64,000 bases of DNA from an uncultured Lachnospiraceae bacterium (GTDB lineage Bacteria > Bacillota > Clostridia > Lachnospirales > Lachnospiraceae). This document shows positions 26,385 to 34,413 of this stretch, one piece after another (within the stretch, counting starts at the first letter, position 1; each line of letters begins with the position of its first letter). Made by a program: the position numbers and the translations under genes. The stretch lies in the NCBI GenBank assembly GCA_934330725.1, contig CAKRGM010000004.1, positions 62,001 to 126,000 of the forward strand. Direction: 5' to 3'. Under the pieces are notes generated by a model, which saw only the letters and a list, made by a program, of their open reading frames with translations, searched no databases and was not told the origin of the DNA.

Positions 26385-26545
26385 GTTGTAAAGCGAAGCA
26401 GAGTGTCCACTCTCACCTTAGCACAGGAAAGTGACTCGGGTTTATATTTAAGAATATTTAAAAAGTATTTATCTATTATAATGCTTTTTGTTATATTTGC
26501 CGAATATAAGTGGATAGTCTGACTATCCACTTTTTTTATATTGCT
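26385..26545 (+). ncRNA. L20-type ribosomal protein leader (autoregulatory attenuator)
   Basis: A structured leader between the promoter and infC. GAGTGTCCACTCTCACCTTAG and the later GTGACTCGGGTTT resemble the L20-binding leader of Firmicutes infC operons, which imitates the 23S rRNA site of protein L20. It ends in a strong terminator (AAGTGGATAGTC / GACTATCCACTT then TTTTTTT, 26508-26538) only 14 nt before the infC ribosome site. When L20 is in excess the terminator forms. Assignment is by position, order of genes and partial motif; a covariance search would settle it. Confidence 0.75.
26508..26538 (+). terminator. Attenuator terminator in the infC leader
   Basis: 12-bp perfect stem with a minimal loop and eight T residues, placed directly upstream of infC rather than after a gene. 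Confidence 0.9.
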
Positions 26546-26565
26546 GATTATGGAGGTGCACTACT

Positions 26566-27072
26566 ATTAGTGAATTAATGATTAACGAACAGATAAGAGA
26601 TAAGGAAGTTCGTGTTATTGGAGAAGAAGGACAGCAGTTAGGAGTTATGTCACCTAAGGATGCGATGAAACTTGCCAGGGAAGCCAATGTTGATCTTGTT
26701 AAAGTGGCTCCGTCAGCAGTTCCACCGGTATGTAAGCTTATCAATTATGGTAAGTACAGATACGAACTTGCAAGAAAAGAAAAAGAGGCTAAAAAGAAGC
26801 AGAAGACTATTGAAGTCAAAGAAGTAAGATTATCACCTAATATTGATGTGAATGATCTTAATACAAAGAGTAATGCTGCAAGAAAGTTCCTTTCTAAGGG
26901 TAACAAGGTTAAGGTAACATTAAGGTTCAGAGGTCGTGAAATGGCCCATATCGAAAGCAGCAAGCACATTTTATCAGATTTCGCTGAGAAGTTAAGCGAT
27001 GTAGCAGTAGTTGATAAAGCACCGAAACTTGAGGGAAGAAGCATGACTATGTTTTTAACTGAAAAACGTTAA
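26566..27072 (+). CDS. infC: Translation initiation factor IF-3, starting at ATT
   Basis: 168 residues; binds the 30S subunit and checks the initiator codon. Reads I/M-SELMINEQIRDKEVRVIGEEGQQLG, with the linker rich in Lys (RKEKEAKKKQK) between the two domains and a C-domain RFRGREMAHIE. GGAGGTG at 26552-26558 is 7 nt before ATT 26566, but 19 nt before the first in-frame ATG (26578). ATT is therefore the start, as in many bacteria where IF-3 represses its own rare start codon. First gene of infC-rpmI-rplT. Confidence 0.93.
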   Translation: MSELMINEQIRDKEVRVIGEEGQQLGVMSPKDAMKLAREANVDLVKVAPSAVPPVCKLINYGKYRYELARKEKEAKKKQKTIEVKEVRLSPNIDVNDLNTKSNAARKFLSKGNKVKVTLRFRGREMAHIESSKHILSDFAEKLSDVAVVDKAPKLEGRSMTMFLTEKR

Positions 27073-27105
27073 AATAAAATAGGTTATTAGTTTAGGAGGA
27101 TTATT

Positions 27106-27303
27106 ATGCCAAAGGTAAAAACAAAAAGAGCAGCCGCTAAGCGTTTCAAATTAACTGCATCAGGTAAGTTAAAGAGACAGAAAGCGTATAAGAGACATAT
27201 TCTTACTAAGAAGTCAACAAAGAGAAAGAGAAATTTAAGACATGCAGCTATGACAGATGCAACTAATGTAAAGACAATGAAGAAGATCATGCCTTATCTC
27301 TAA
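27106..27303 (+). CDS. rpmI: 50S ribosomal protein L35
   Basis: 65 residues, very basic. [23 protein letters not shown] at the N-terminus and [15 protein letters not shown] are characteristic. 33 bp after infC, preceded by AGGAGGA. Structural protein of the large ribosomal subunit. Confidence 0.97.
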   Translation: MPKVKTKRAAAKRFKLTASGKLKRQKAYKRHILTKKSTKRKRNLRHAAMTDATNVKTMKKIMPYL

Positions 27304-27337
27304 TTTGTGAGTATTGATTTAAAGGAGGAATATTAAA

Positions 27338-27694
27338 ATGGCAAGAATTAAAGGCGGTTTAAACGCAAAGAAGAAACATAATAGAGTTTTAAAGCTCGCT
27401 AAAGGATATAGAGGAGCTAGATCAAAGCAGTACAGAGTTGCAAAGCAGTCTGTAATGAGAGCTCTTACAGAGTCATATGCAGGTAGAAAGCAGAAGAAGA
27501 GACAGTTCAGACAGTTATGGATTGCCAGAATCAACGCTGCTGCAAGAATTAATGGTTTATCATACAGCAAGTTTATGTATGGTTTAAAGTTAGCTGATGT
27601 AGATCTTAACAGAAAGGTATTGTCAGAAATGGCAATCAACGATGCTGAAGGTTTCGCAAAGCTTGCTGAATTAGCAAAGTCAAAGGTTGCTTAA
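27338..27694 (+). CDS. rplT: 50S ribosomal protein L20
   Basis: 118 residues. [34 protein letters not shown] is the invariant N-terminal rRNA-binding tail, and [22 protein letters not shown] the globular part. Needed for early 50S assembly and, in this operon type, the repressor that acts on the infC leader. RBS AAAGGAGGAA. Last gene of the operon. Confidence 0.97.
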   Translation: MARIKGGLNAKKKHNRVLKLAKGYRGARSKQYRVAKQSVMRALTESYAGRKQKKRQFRQLWIARINAAARINGLSYSKFMYGLKLADVDLNRKVLSEMAINDAEGFAKLAELAKSKVA

Positions 27695-27725
27695 TTTATA
27701 GAATTAAACATTAAACATAAAAATT

Positions 27726-27771
27726 ACCGCACTGTATATTTTAATTAATTAGAATATGCAGTGCGGTTTTT
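27726..27771. terminator. Terminator after rplT (bidirectional)
   Basis: ACCGCACTGTATATT pairs with AATATGCAGTGCGGT (one G-T pair), followed by TTTTTATT; also faces mgtC on the minus strand. Confidence 0.9.
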
Positions 27772-27791
27772 ATTGTTTATACGCCTGTTAA

Positions 27792-28484
27792 TCAGTTGGC
27801 CATTTCTTCTGTAAGCAGGGCACCTTCAAAGCTTCGCATATCCGCTATTACAGCCTGGCGCATTTTGGGGTCCTGTATTTTAACAGTGTAGGTTACATAA
27901 CCGCCTTCGCTGTTTGAATCGCGGTATATTTCAAGCTCATGAATTGCGTAATTGTGTGTTTTGCAGTATTTTACGAGATTTCTTATGTAGCTGTGGGTGC
28001 TGTATTCAGCATATATGCAAATGTATTTATTATATTTCATAAAATATTTGTCAACAAGTGATAATATTCTTAATGAAAATACAATGATTACGCTGCAGAT
28101 AATTGCACCACAGTAAAAGCCTGATCCTATTGCAATTCCGATAGTGGCAGAGCACCACAGACCGGCCGCTGTTGTAAGTCCTTTTACATGGCTGTTTCTG
28201 GTAACGAGAATTGTTCCGGCACCAAGAAATCCTATTCCACTTACAACCTGTGCGGGTATTCGGGCAGGGTCACTGCTTCCAAGCATATCACACATATATA
28301 CATTTGTTATGCAGGTAAGTGTTGCGCCAATACATACAATCACATATGTCCTGAATCCGGCAGGGCGCTGTTTCTGTTCACGTTCTATGCCTATAAGGCC
28401 ACCCAGGAAAAGTGCTAAGAGTATACGTACGGTTATGGAATAAATATTTAATTCGCTGAATAATGGTATATGTTCAAGGTACAT
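27792..28484 (-). CDS. MgtC/SapB-family membrane protein
   Basis: 230 residues. Four to five N-terminal transmembrane helices include the family signature LGGLIGIEREQKQRPAGFRTYVIVCIGA and VSGIGFLGAGTI..KGLTTAAGLWCSATIGIAIG. A soluble C-terminal domain (about 150-230) with an ACT-like pattern follows. Linked to Mg2+ homeostasis in some bacteria, but the ion role is not proven. It is 45 bp downstream of dut on the same strand, and may be read through from nrdG-dut. Confidence 0.9.
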   Translation of the reverse strand: MYLEHIPLFSELNIYSITVRILLALFLGGLIGIEREQKQRPAGFRTYVIVCIGATLTCITNVYMCDMLGSSDPARIPAQVVSGIGFLGAGTILVTRNSHVKGLTTAAGLWCSATIGIAIGSGFYCGAIICSVIIVFSLRILSLVDKYFMKYNKYICIYAEYSTHSYIRNLVKYCKTHNYAIHELEIYRDSNSEGGYVTYTVKIQDPKMRQAVIADMRSFEGALLTEEMAN

Positions 28485-28529
28485 ATTACTATATTACATT
28501 CTCCATTCTTTATAAATTCACATTACAAC

Positions 28530-28973
28530 TCAGTGTGTTCCTGTTGAGCCAAATCCATTAGCTCCACGGTCAGTTGAACTTAGTTCTTCAACCTGGTTAA
28601 AGCATGCTGTAACATAAGGTGTGAGTACAAGCTGCGCAATTCGTTCTTTTGGTTCTATTGTAACAGGATCGTCTGAATGATTATGTAATGCAACCATAAT
28701 TTCTCCACGATAGTCAGAATCAATAACCCCGACTTTATTTGCAGGTGCGATTCCCTTCTTGCAGGCCATTCCGCTTCTGGCATATACAAGACCAACGAGT
28801 CCTGCGGGAATTTCTATTGCTATTCCTGTATGGATGAATTCAGTCCTGCCAGGGGCAATAGTTATATCGTTTTCATTAGCTGCATATAAGTCACACCCTG
28901 CAGCAAATTCAGTTCCATAGCTTGGAATAGTTGCATTTTCTGTAAGTTTTTTAAAGTTCACGATAGTGTTCAT
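28530..28973 (-). CDS. dut: dUTP diphosphatase
   Basis: Hydrolyses dUTP to dUMP and pyrophosphate, keeping uracil out of DNA and feeding dTMP synthesis. 147 residues, trimeric type. The five motifs are present: AAGCDLYA, RSGMA(CKKGI), GVIDSDYRGEI, RIAQLVLTP and RGANGFGSTG at the C-terminus. Follows nrdG by 28 bp on the minus strand, a nucleotide-metabolism pair. Confidence 0.95.
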   Translation of the reverse strand: MNTIVNFKKLTENATIPSYGTEFAAGCDLYAANENDITIAPGRTEFIHTGIAIEIPAGLVGLVYARSGMACKKGIAPANKVGVIDSDYRGEIMVALHNHSDDPVTIEPKERIAQLVLTPYVTACFNQVEELSSTDRGANGFGSTGTH

Positions 28974-29001
28974 ATTTAAATCCTCTTTCTTTATATATTT
29001 A

Positions 29002-29526
29002 TTAATATCCGCTGAGTATTACAACACGGCTGCTTTCAAGAGATTTAGCAACGTCAATTGTGCGTTGGTTTGAAGAACCTTTGAATTTAAGATTAAGGTC
29101 CTTAAGTTCTTCAATAAATTTGCCATCAACCAATACATCTATGTAGGAAATCATTTCCCGTGTTTCCGGCCATTTCGGGCACATAATGTTTAGAATATCC
29201 CGGTCAAACAGAAATCCTGTGAAGCACCATATGTTTTTTTGTGGATAAGCTGCCTTAACAGCACGAAGAAGGGGGATAAGTCCGATCTGATTGCTGTATT
29301 CAAAAGGCTCACCGCCAAGGAGGGTAAGTCCTGCAATGTATTCAGGACGCAGGGAATCGACTATTTCGTCAATCTGTTTCTGCGTAAATTCATTGCCATA
29401 ATTAAAGTCCCAGGCAATTTCATTAAAGCACCCTTTACAGTGATGGTTACATCCGCTTACAAATATGCTTGTACGGACGCCGGGTCCATTTGCTACATCA
29501 TTATATTTTATTTCTGCATAATTCAT
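29002..29526 (-). CDS. nrdG: Anaerobic ribonucleotide reductase activating protein
   Basis: Radical-SAM enzyme that installs the glycyl radical on NrdD. 174 residues. The cluster motif is CNHHCKGC (CxxxCxxC), preceded by GPGVRTSIFVSG, and LTLLGGEPFEY is the SAM-binding loop. The minus-strand ATG at 29526 has GGAG 8 nt upstream; the in-frame GTG at 29535 overlaps that GGAG. NrdD itself is not in the window, which is unusual because the two are often adjacent. Confidence 0.93.
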   Translation of the reverse strand: MNYAEIKYNDVANGPGVRTSIFVSGCNHHCKGCFNEIAWDFNYGNEFTQKQIDEIVDSLRPEYIAGLTLLGGEPFEYSNQIGLIPLLRAVKAAYPQKNIWCFTGFLFDRDILNIMCPKWPETREMISYIDVLVDGKFIEELKDLNLKFKGSSNQRTIDVAKSLESSRVVILSGY

Positions 29527-29677
29527 ATATGACACTCCATTCCGTACAGTACTGTGTTTAGTGATAATATTCTGTGTTTTTATTCCGGTTATCTTAAGGA
29601 CGATGCACTGGCATAGCGGTTAAAAACGGCTACATAAGTATAACAGAAATATTAAAGTAAAAAAAGGTTTTTCTGAC

Positions 29678-29706
29678 TTGTATTTTTAAGTACAAAAACG
29701 TATAAT
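29678..29706 (+). promoter_or_regulatory. Promoter of rel
   Basis: TTGTAT (29678-29683), 17 bp, TATAAT (29701-29706), 38 bp before the rel start. The remaining intergenic DNA back to nrdG (29527-29677) shows no further clear feature. Confidence 0.75.
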
Positions 29707-29744
29707 AAAATTAATTTTCTATACAGTAAATTCGGAGGTGGCTT

Positions 29745-32039
29745 ATGTCAGACAAAATAGTTTTAGATAATAACGTTCAAGTAGAAAAAACTGATCGGCC
29801 GGTAGACACTCCACCAGATTTTACACCGCCAGAGGAATTATATGATGATCTTATAAGGGAAATAAAAAAATATCACCCATCGTCAGATCTGTCAGATATA
29901 GAGAGAGCATATAAAATAGCATATGAAGCACATAAGAATCAGTTCCGCAAATCAGGAGAACCATATATAATTCATCCATTATGTGTTGCAATAATTCTTG
30001 CAGAGCTTGAGCTGGATAAAGAAACGATTATAGCAGGACTTTTGCATGACGTAGTCGAAGACACGGTTATGACTATTGAAGATGTTACCAAAGAGTTTGG
30101 AGAAGAAGTAGCACTTCTTGTTGATGGTGTTACAAAGCTTACCCAGCTTAACTATCAGCATGACAAGCTTGAAGTGCAGGCAGAAAATCTGCGTAAGATG
30201 TTTCTTGCAATGGCAAAAGATATCAGGGTAATCCTTATTAAGCTTGCAGACAGACTTCATAATATGCGTACGATGCAGTATCAGACACCTGAGAAGCAGA
30301 TCGAGAAGTCGAGAGAAACTATGGATATCTATGCACCTATTGCACACAGGCTCGGTATTTCAAAGATAAAAGTTGAACTCGATGATTTATCGATGCAGTA
30401 CCTTATGCCTGATGTATATAAGGATCTGGTTAATCAGGTGAATATAAACAGACCGGGAAGAGAAGCATTTATTAAAAGCATAATCAAAGAAGTTGCAATG
30501 CATATAAGTAATGCGGGTATAGATGCAGAGATAGACGGACGTGTTAAGCATTTCTTTTCTATATACAGAAAAATGGTCAACCAGAATAAGACCCTTGACC
30601 AGATATATGATATTTTTGCGGTAAGAATTAAGGTTGAGACTGTTAAGGACTGTTATGCGGCTCTTGGTATCATTCATGAGATGTATAAGCCTATTCCCGG
30701 AAGATTTAAAGATTATATTGCTATGCCTAAGCCCAATATGTATCAGTCACTTCATACGACGCTTATTGCATCAAATGGACAGCCATTTGAGATACAGATA
30801 AGAACATATGAGATGCATAAGACTGCTGAGTATGGTATCGCAGCTCACTGGAAGTACAAAGAAGGCAAGAGCGGTGAAAAAGGAAATGAAAGAGAAGAGG
30901 CTAAGTTAAGCTGGTTAAGACAGATTCTTGAATGGCAGAAGGAAATGTCAGATAATAAAGAATTCCTGTCATCCATAAAGAACGATCTTAATCTGTTTTC
31001 TGACAGTGTTTACTGTTTTACACCATCAGGGGATGTTAAAAATCTTCCGGCAGGTTCCTGTTCAATCGATTTCGCATACAGCATTCATAGTGCAGTTGGA
31101 AATAAGATGGTAGGGGCAAGAGTTAATGGAAAGCTTGTTCCAATTGATTATAAGATTAAGAATGGTGACAGAATAGAGGTAATTACTTCACAGAACTCAA
31201 AAGGGCCAAGCCGTGACTGGCTTAAGCTTGTAAAGAGTACACAGGCACGTAATAAGATAAATCAGTGGTTTAAGCATGAACTTAAGGAAGATAATATTAT
31301 TAAGGGCAAAGAACTTATTACATCATACTGTAAGAGTAAAGGAATAGTTTTATCTAATCTTACGAAACCGGAGATAGAGCAAAAAGCTCTTAATAAATAT
31401 GGTTTTAAGGACTGGAATTCACTTCTTGCCTCTGTGGGTCACGGAGGACTTAAAGAAGGACAGGTCGTTAATAAACTGCTTGAAGAATTTGATAAGCTTA
31501 AGAAGGCTTCGATGACGGATAAAGAAGCATTAGCAGAGCTTGTTAAGAATGAAAATAAGGACAAGCCATCTAATAAAAAGAACAAGGGCGGAATAGTTGT
31601 AAAAGGAATTCATGATGTCGCAGTAAGATTTTCAAAATGCTGTAATCCTGTCCCTGGTGATGAAATTGTCGGATTTGTTACAAGGGGAAGAGGAATATCC
31701 ATTCACAGGACAGATTGTGTTAATATTCTTAATTTTCCGGCGAGTGAGAGGGCACGGCTTATTGATGCAGAATGGGAAAAATCTGATTCCAAGGATGAAA
31801 AGTACAGTGCTGAGATTAATATTTATGCACAGAACAGAACAGGTCTTATTGTAGATATTTCAAGATTGTTTACAGAAGCCAATATAGATGTAAAGTTTAT
31901 GAACAGCCGTGTTAATAAGAAGCAGATAGCAACAATTAACCTTGGCTTTGATATTCATGGCATTGATGAACTTAATAAAATAATTGACAACCTTCGTAAA
32001 GTTGAAGGCGTGAATGATATTGAAAGAGCAACAGGCTGA
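29745..32039 (+). CDS. rel: Bifunctional (p)ppGpp synthetase/hydrolase, Rel
   Basis: Makes and degrades the stringent-response alarmones. 764 residues, full length. Order: HD hydrolase (about 50-200; HxxxxR region and LLHDVVEDT), synthetase (RVKHFFSIYRKM, YDIFAVRI, PGRFKDYIAMPKPNMYQSLHTT), TGS (SDSVYCFTPSGDVKNLPAGSCSIDFAYSIHS), helical and CC domains (FSKCCNPVPGDEIVGFVTRGRGISIHR), and C-terminal ACT (INIYAQNRTGLIVDISRLF). Both catalytic centres look intact. GGAGG precedes the ATG. The hydrolase gene 38 bp downstream is probably cotranscribed. Confidence 0.96.
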   Translation: MSDKIVLDNNVQVEKTDRPVDTPPDFTPPEELYDDLIREIKKYHPSSDLSDIERAYKIAYEAHKNQFRKSGEPYIIHPLCVAIILAELELDKETIIAGLLHDVVEDTVMTIEDVTKEFGEEVALLVDGVTKLTQLNYQHDKLEVQAENLRKMFLAMAKDIRVILIKLADRLHNMRTMQYQTPEKQIEKSRETMDIYAPIAHRLGISKIKVELDDLSMQYLMPDVYKDLVNQVNINRPGREAFIKSIIKEVAMHISNAGIDAEIDGRVKHFFSIYRKMVNQNKTLDQIYDIFAVRIKVETVKDCYAALGIIHEMYKPIPGRFKDYIAMPKPNMYQSLHTTLIASNGQPFEIQIRTYEMHKTAEYGIAAHWKYKEGKSGEKGNEREEAKLSWLRQILEWQKEMSDNKEFLSSIKNDLNLFSDSVYCFTPSGDVKNLPAGSCSIDFAYSIHSAVGNKMVGARVNGKLVPIDYKIKNGDRIEVITSQNSKGPSRDWLKLVKSTQARNKINQWFKHELKEDNIIKGKELITSYCKSKGIVLSNLTKPEIEQKALNKYGFKDWNSLLASVGHGGLKEGQVVNKLLEEFDKLKKASMTDKEALAELVKNENKDKPSNKKNKGGIVVKGIHDVAVRFSKCCNPVPGDEIVGFVTRGRGISIHRTDCVNILNFPASERARLIDAEWEKSDSKDEKYSAEINIYAQNRTGLIVDISRLFTEANIDVKFMNSRVNKKQIATINLGFDIHGIDELNKIIDNLRKVEGVNDIERATG

Positions 32040-32077
32040 AAAAATACAGCAGAACTGATTGAAATGGAGGATTGATA

Positions 32078-32710
32078 ATGGGAAAAATGCGTTTGGAGCA
32101 CATGGTGCTTGGAATGGTGTCAACAAATTGTTATCTGCTGATTAACGATGAACTTAAGCAGTGCGTTGTAATAGATCCTGCTGACAGCGGTTTTATGATT
32201 AATCAAAGAATCAGTTATAACGGATGCAGCCTTAGCGGAATCCTGCTTACACATGGACATTTTGACCATATTACAGCTGTTGATGATGTAAAAAAAGCAT
32301 TTGGTGCAAAGGTATATGCAAGTGTGGATGAAAAAGAAGTACTCGCATCAACTCATTATAATCTTTCAGAGGGAAACGGCAGAACTGTAACCGTTGAAGC
32401 AGATGTGTGGCTTAATGATGGTGATGCAATAAAGCTTGCAGGTTTTAACATAAAGGTTATTAATACTCCGGGTCATACGAAGGGAAGCTGCTGTTATTAT
32501 ATAGAAGATGAAAAGTCTCTTTTTTCAGGTGATACATTGTTTGCAGGCTCAGTTGGAAGAACTGATTTTCCGACAGGAAGCATGTCAGAAATAGTTCATT
32601 CGGTTAATGACAGACTTATGAAGCTGCCTGACGATACAAAGGTATTTCCAGGGCATGGAGAAAGTTCATCCATAGCATATGAAAAACAACATAATCCATA
32701 TGTGAATTGA
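32078..32710 (+). CDS. MBL-fold metallohydrolase (glyoxalase II-like)
   Basis: 210 residues. The binuclear zinc motif THGHFDHI (HxHxDH) is followed by NTPGHTKGSCCYY, LFSGDTLFAGSVGRTDFPTG and the last His in VFPGHGESS. Length and motifs match YqgX/YcbL-type small hydrolases, often labelled hydroxyacylglutathione hydrolase, but the true substrate is unknown. ATG 32078 with GGAGG 7 nt before is favoured over the in-frame TTG at 32072. Downstream of rel, as in many Firmicutes. Confidence 0.9.
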   Translation: MGKMRLEHMVLGMVSTNCYLLINDELKQCVVIDPADSGFMINQRISYNGCSLSGILLTHGHFDHITAVDDVKKAFGAKVYASVDEKEVLASTHYNLSEGNGRTVTVEADVWLNDGDAIKLAGFNIKVINTPGHTKGSCCYYIEDEKSLFSGDTLFAGSVGRTDFPTGSMSEIVHSVNDRLMKLPDDTKVFPGHGESSSIAYEKQHNPYVN

Positions 32711-32722
32711 AATGATTTCTGG

Positions 32723-32804
32723 TGATTGCGATATTTATGAATTTTAACTGTGTTTATGCAAAATTAACCAATTCATTACTTGGAAAATATATGCTTCGCA
32801 ATTA
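32723..32804. repeat. Deletion copy of the palindromic element
   Basis: 82 bp in the gap between the MBL-fold gene and hemZ. The left arm (TGATTGCGA..TTATGAATTT..ACT..TTTATGCAAAATTAA..AATTCAT) lines up base by base with the left arm of the element at 25495, and it ends in the same TTCGCAATTA. The GC-rich centre and most of the right arm are missing. Confidence 0.6.
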
Positions 32805-32841
32805 TCTAAATATAATACTTATAGTTAGTTAGGAAATAAAA

Positions 32842-34260
32842 ATGATTTATATAAAGATATCGGATATGGATTTCTATGATGATGCGATTATTATGATCAG
32901 GTCATTTTATCCGCGCAGGGATGTCATGCATTTAAAGGACAATACAGTGATTACGGAGGATGATCTTGTTATAGAGCCTTCTATCCCTGATAAAAAAGAG
33001 GCGGGAACCAAAAGAGAAATCCATGACGAATTTAAGAAAGAACTGTATCTTAAGCTTGAAGGCATGACAGGAAGAAAACTTCCCTGGGGATATATGACAG
33101 GCGTGCGTCCAAGCAAGAATGCATATCTTATGCTTGAAGAAGGATATACACAGGAAGAAGTTCTTAAGGATTTTATAAATACACATTTTGTTGATGAAAA
33201 GAAAGCAAAGCTTGCGATTGATGTGGCACAAACAGAAAAAAGCATTTTAACGGAAATGGATTATAAAAATGGATACAGCATTTATATTGGAATTCCATTC
33301 TGTCCGACTACATGTCTTTATTGTTCGTTTACATCATATTCTGTAGCTGCCTTTAAGAGCAAAGTTGACCTTTATCTTAAAGCACTGTATAAGGAAATGC
33401 ATTTTGTATCCAGAGCGATGGCGGATAAAAGACTGGATACAATATACTTTGGAGGCGGAACACCTACAACACTTACAGCACAACAGCTTGATGAACTGCT
33501 TAGTGAGCTTGAGAAGTGTTTTGATGTTGGTAATGCCATTGAACTTACGGTTGAAGCAGGCAGACCTGACAGTATAACAGCGGACAAGCTTAAGGTGTTA
33601 AAGAAGCATAATGTTGGAAGAATATCCATTAATCCTCAGACAATGAACCAGTCTACACTTGATATTATTGGAAGACGCCATACTGTTAAACAGGTAAAGG
33701 ACGCATTTAACATGGCAAGAGAGTGTGGGTTTAACAATATAAATATGGATATGATTCTTGGACTTCCGGGTGAAGATGAATCAATGGTTGAAAATACATT
33801 AAAACAGATAAAAGAACTTGCACCGGAGAGCCTTACAGTACATTCACTTGCAATAAAAAGAGCGGCAGCACTTAATATATGGCGTGAGAAATATGTGGGT
33901 ATAGAGCTTAAAAACAGTGAAGAGATGGTTGAAATGGCTGAAAAATATGCAAGAATCATGGGAATGGTTCCTTATTATATGTACCGGCAGAAGAATATGA
34001 CCGGTAACTTTGAAAATGTAGGATACAGCCACCCGGGAAAAGAATGTATTTACAATATTCTTATTATGGAAGAACGCCAGACAATTATCGCAATGGGGGC
34101 CGGTGCTTCATCAAAAATAGTTTTTCATAATCAGGTAAGTAATGCAAGAGGTGTCAGAATAGAGAGAGTAGAGAATGTTAAAGATGTTGTTAATTATATT
34201 AACAGAATTGATGAAATGATTGAAAGAAAAAAGATATTCTTTGAAAATAACATTTTTTAG
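32842..34260 (+). CDS. hemZ: Oxygen-independent coproporphyrinogen III oxidase-like protein HemZ
   Basis: 472 residues, radical SAM. About 150 residues precede the core and contain KLPWGYMTGVRPSKNAYLM, as in HemZ. The [4Fe-4S] motif is CPTTCLYCSF (CxxxCxxC), then YFGGGTPTTLTAQQLDELL and a HemN-like C-terminal region (PYYMYRQKNMTGNFENVGYSHPGKECIYNI). HemZ is proposed to act in haem synthesis, but no haem genes are nearby, so another radical-SAM role (for example haem handling) is possible. Weak ribosome site AGGAA. Confidence 0.88.
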   Translation: MIYIKISDMDFYDDAIIMIRSFYPRRDVMHLKDNTVITEDDLVIEPSIPDKKEAGTKREIHDEFKKELYLKLEGMTGRKLPWGYMTGVRPSKNAYLMLEEGYTQEEVLKDFINTHFVDEKKAKLAIDVAQTEKSILTEMDYKNGYSIYIGIPFCPTTCLYCSFTSYSVAAFKSKVDLYLKALYKEMHFVSRAMADKRLDTIYFGGGTPTTLTAQQLDELLSELEKCFDVGNAIELTVEAGRPDSITADKLKVLKKHNVGRISINPQTMNQSTLDIIGRRHTVKQVKDAFNMARECGFNNINMDMILGLPGEDESMVENTLKQIKELAPESLTVHSLAIKRAAALNIWREKYVGIELKNSEEMVEMAEKYARIMGMVPYYMYRQKNMTGNFENVGYSHPGKECIYNILIMEERQTIIAMGAGASSKIVFHNQVSNARGVRIERVENVKDVVNYINRIDEMIERKKIFFENNIF

Positions 34261-34383
34261 CTTGATGAATGAAATATAAGTGATATACTTTATTTTATAT
34301 TGATACCAAGGTCAAAAGTCATTCGTGTTTACGTGACAGAACCTTTGATACTTGCATCTTTTATATTAAATTAAATAAAACAA

Positions 34384-34409
34384 ATGCCTAAGGGCAGGAA
34401 AGAGGAAAA
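34384..34409 (+). other. TGCC-TAAG-GGCA hairpin against the aspS ribosome site
   Basis: TGCCTAAGGGCA followed at once by GGAAAGAGG, then ATG at 34414. Same arrangement as in front of fabD, glyA, argC, fabZ and ydcZ. It explains why the upstream in-frame ATG (34384) lies in a hairpin and is not the start. Confidence 0.6.
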
Positions 34410-34413
34410 ATAT

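Noticed and set aside
34384..34413. Upstream ATG at 34384 as aspS start
   Set aside because: It would lie in a hairpin with no ribosome site before it; AGAGG is properly spaced to 34414.
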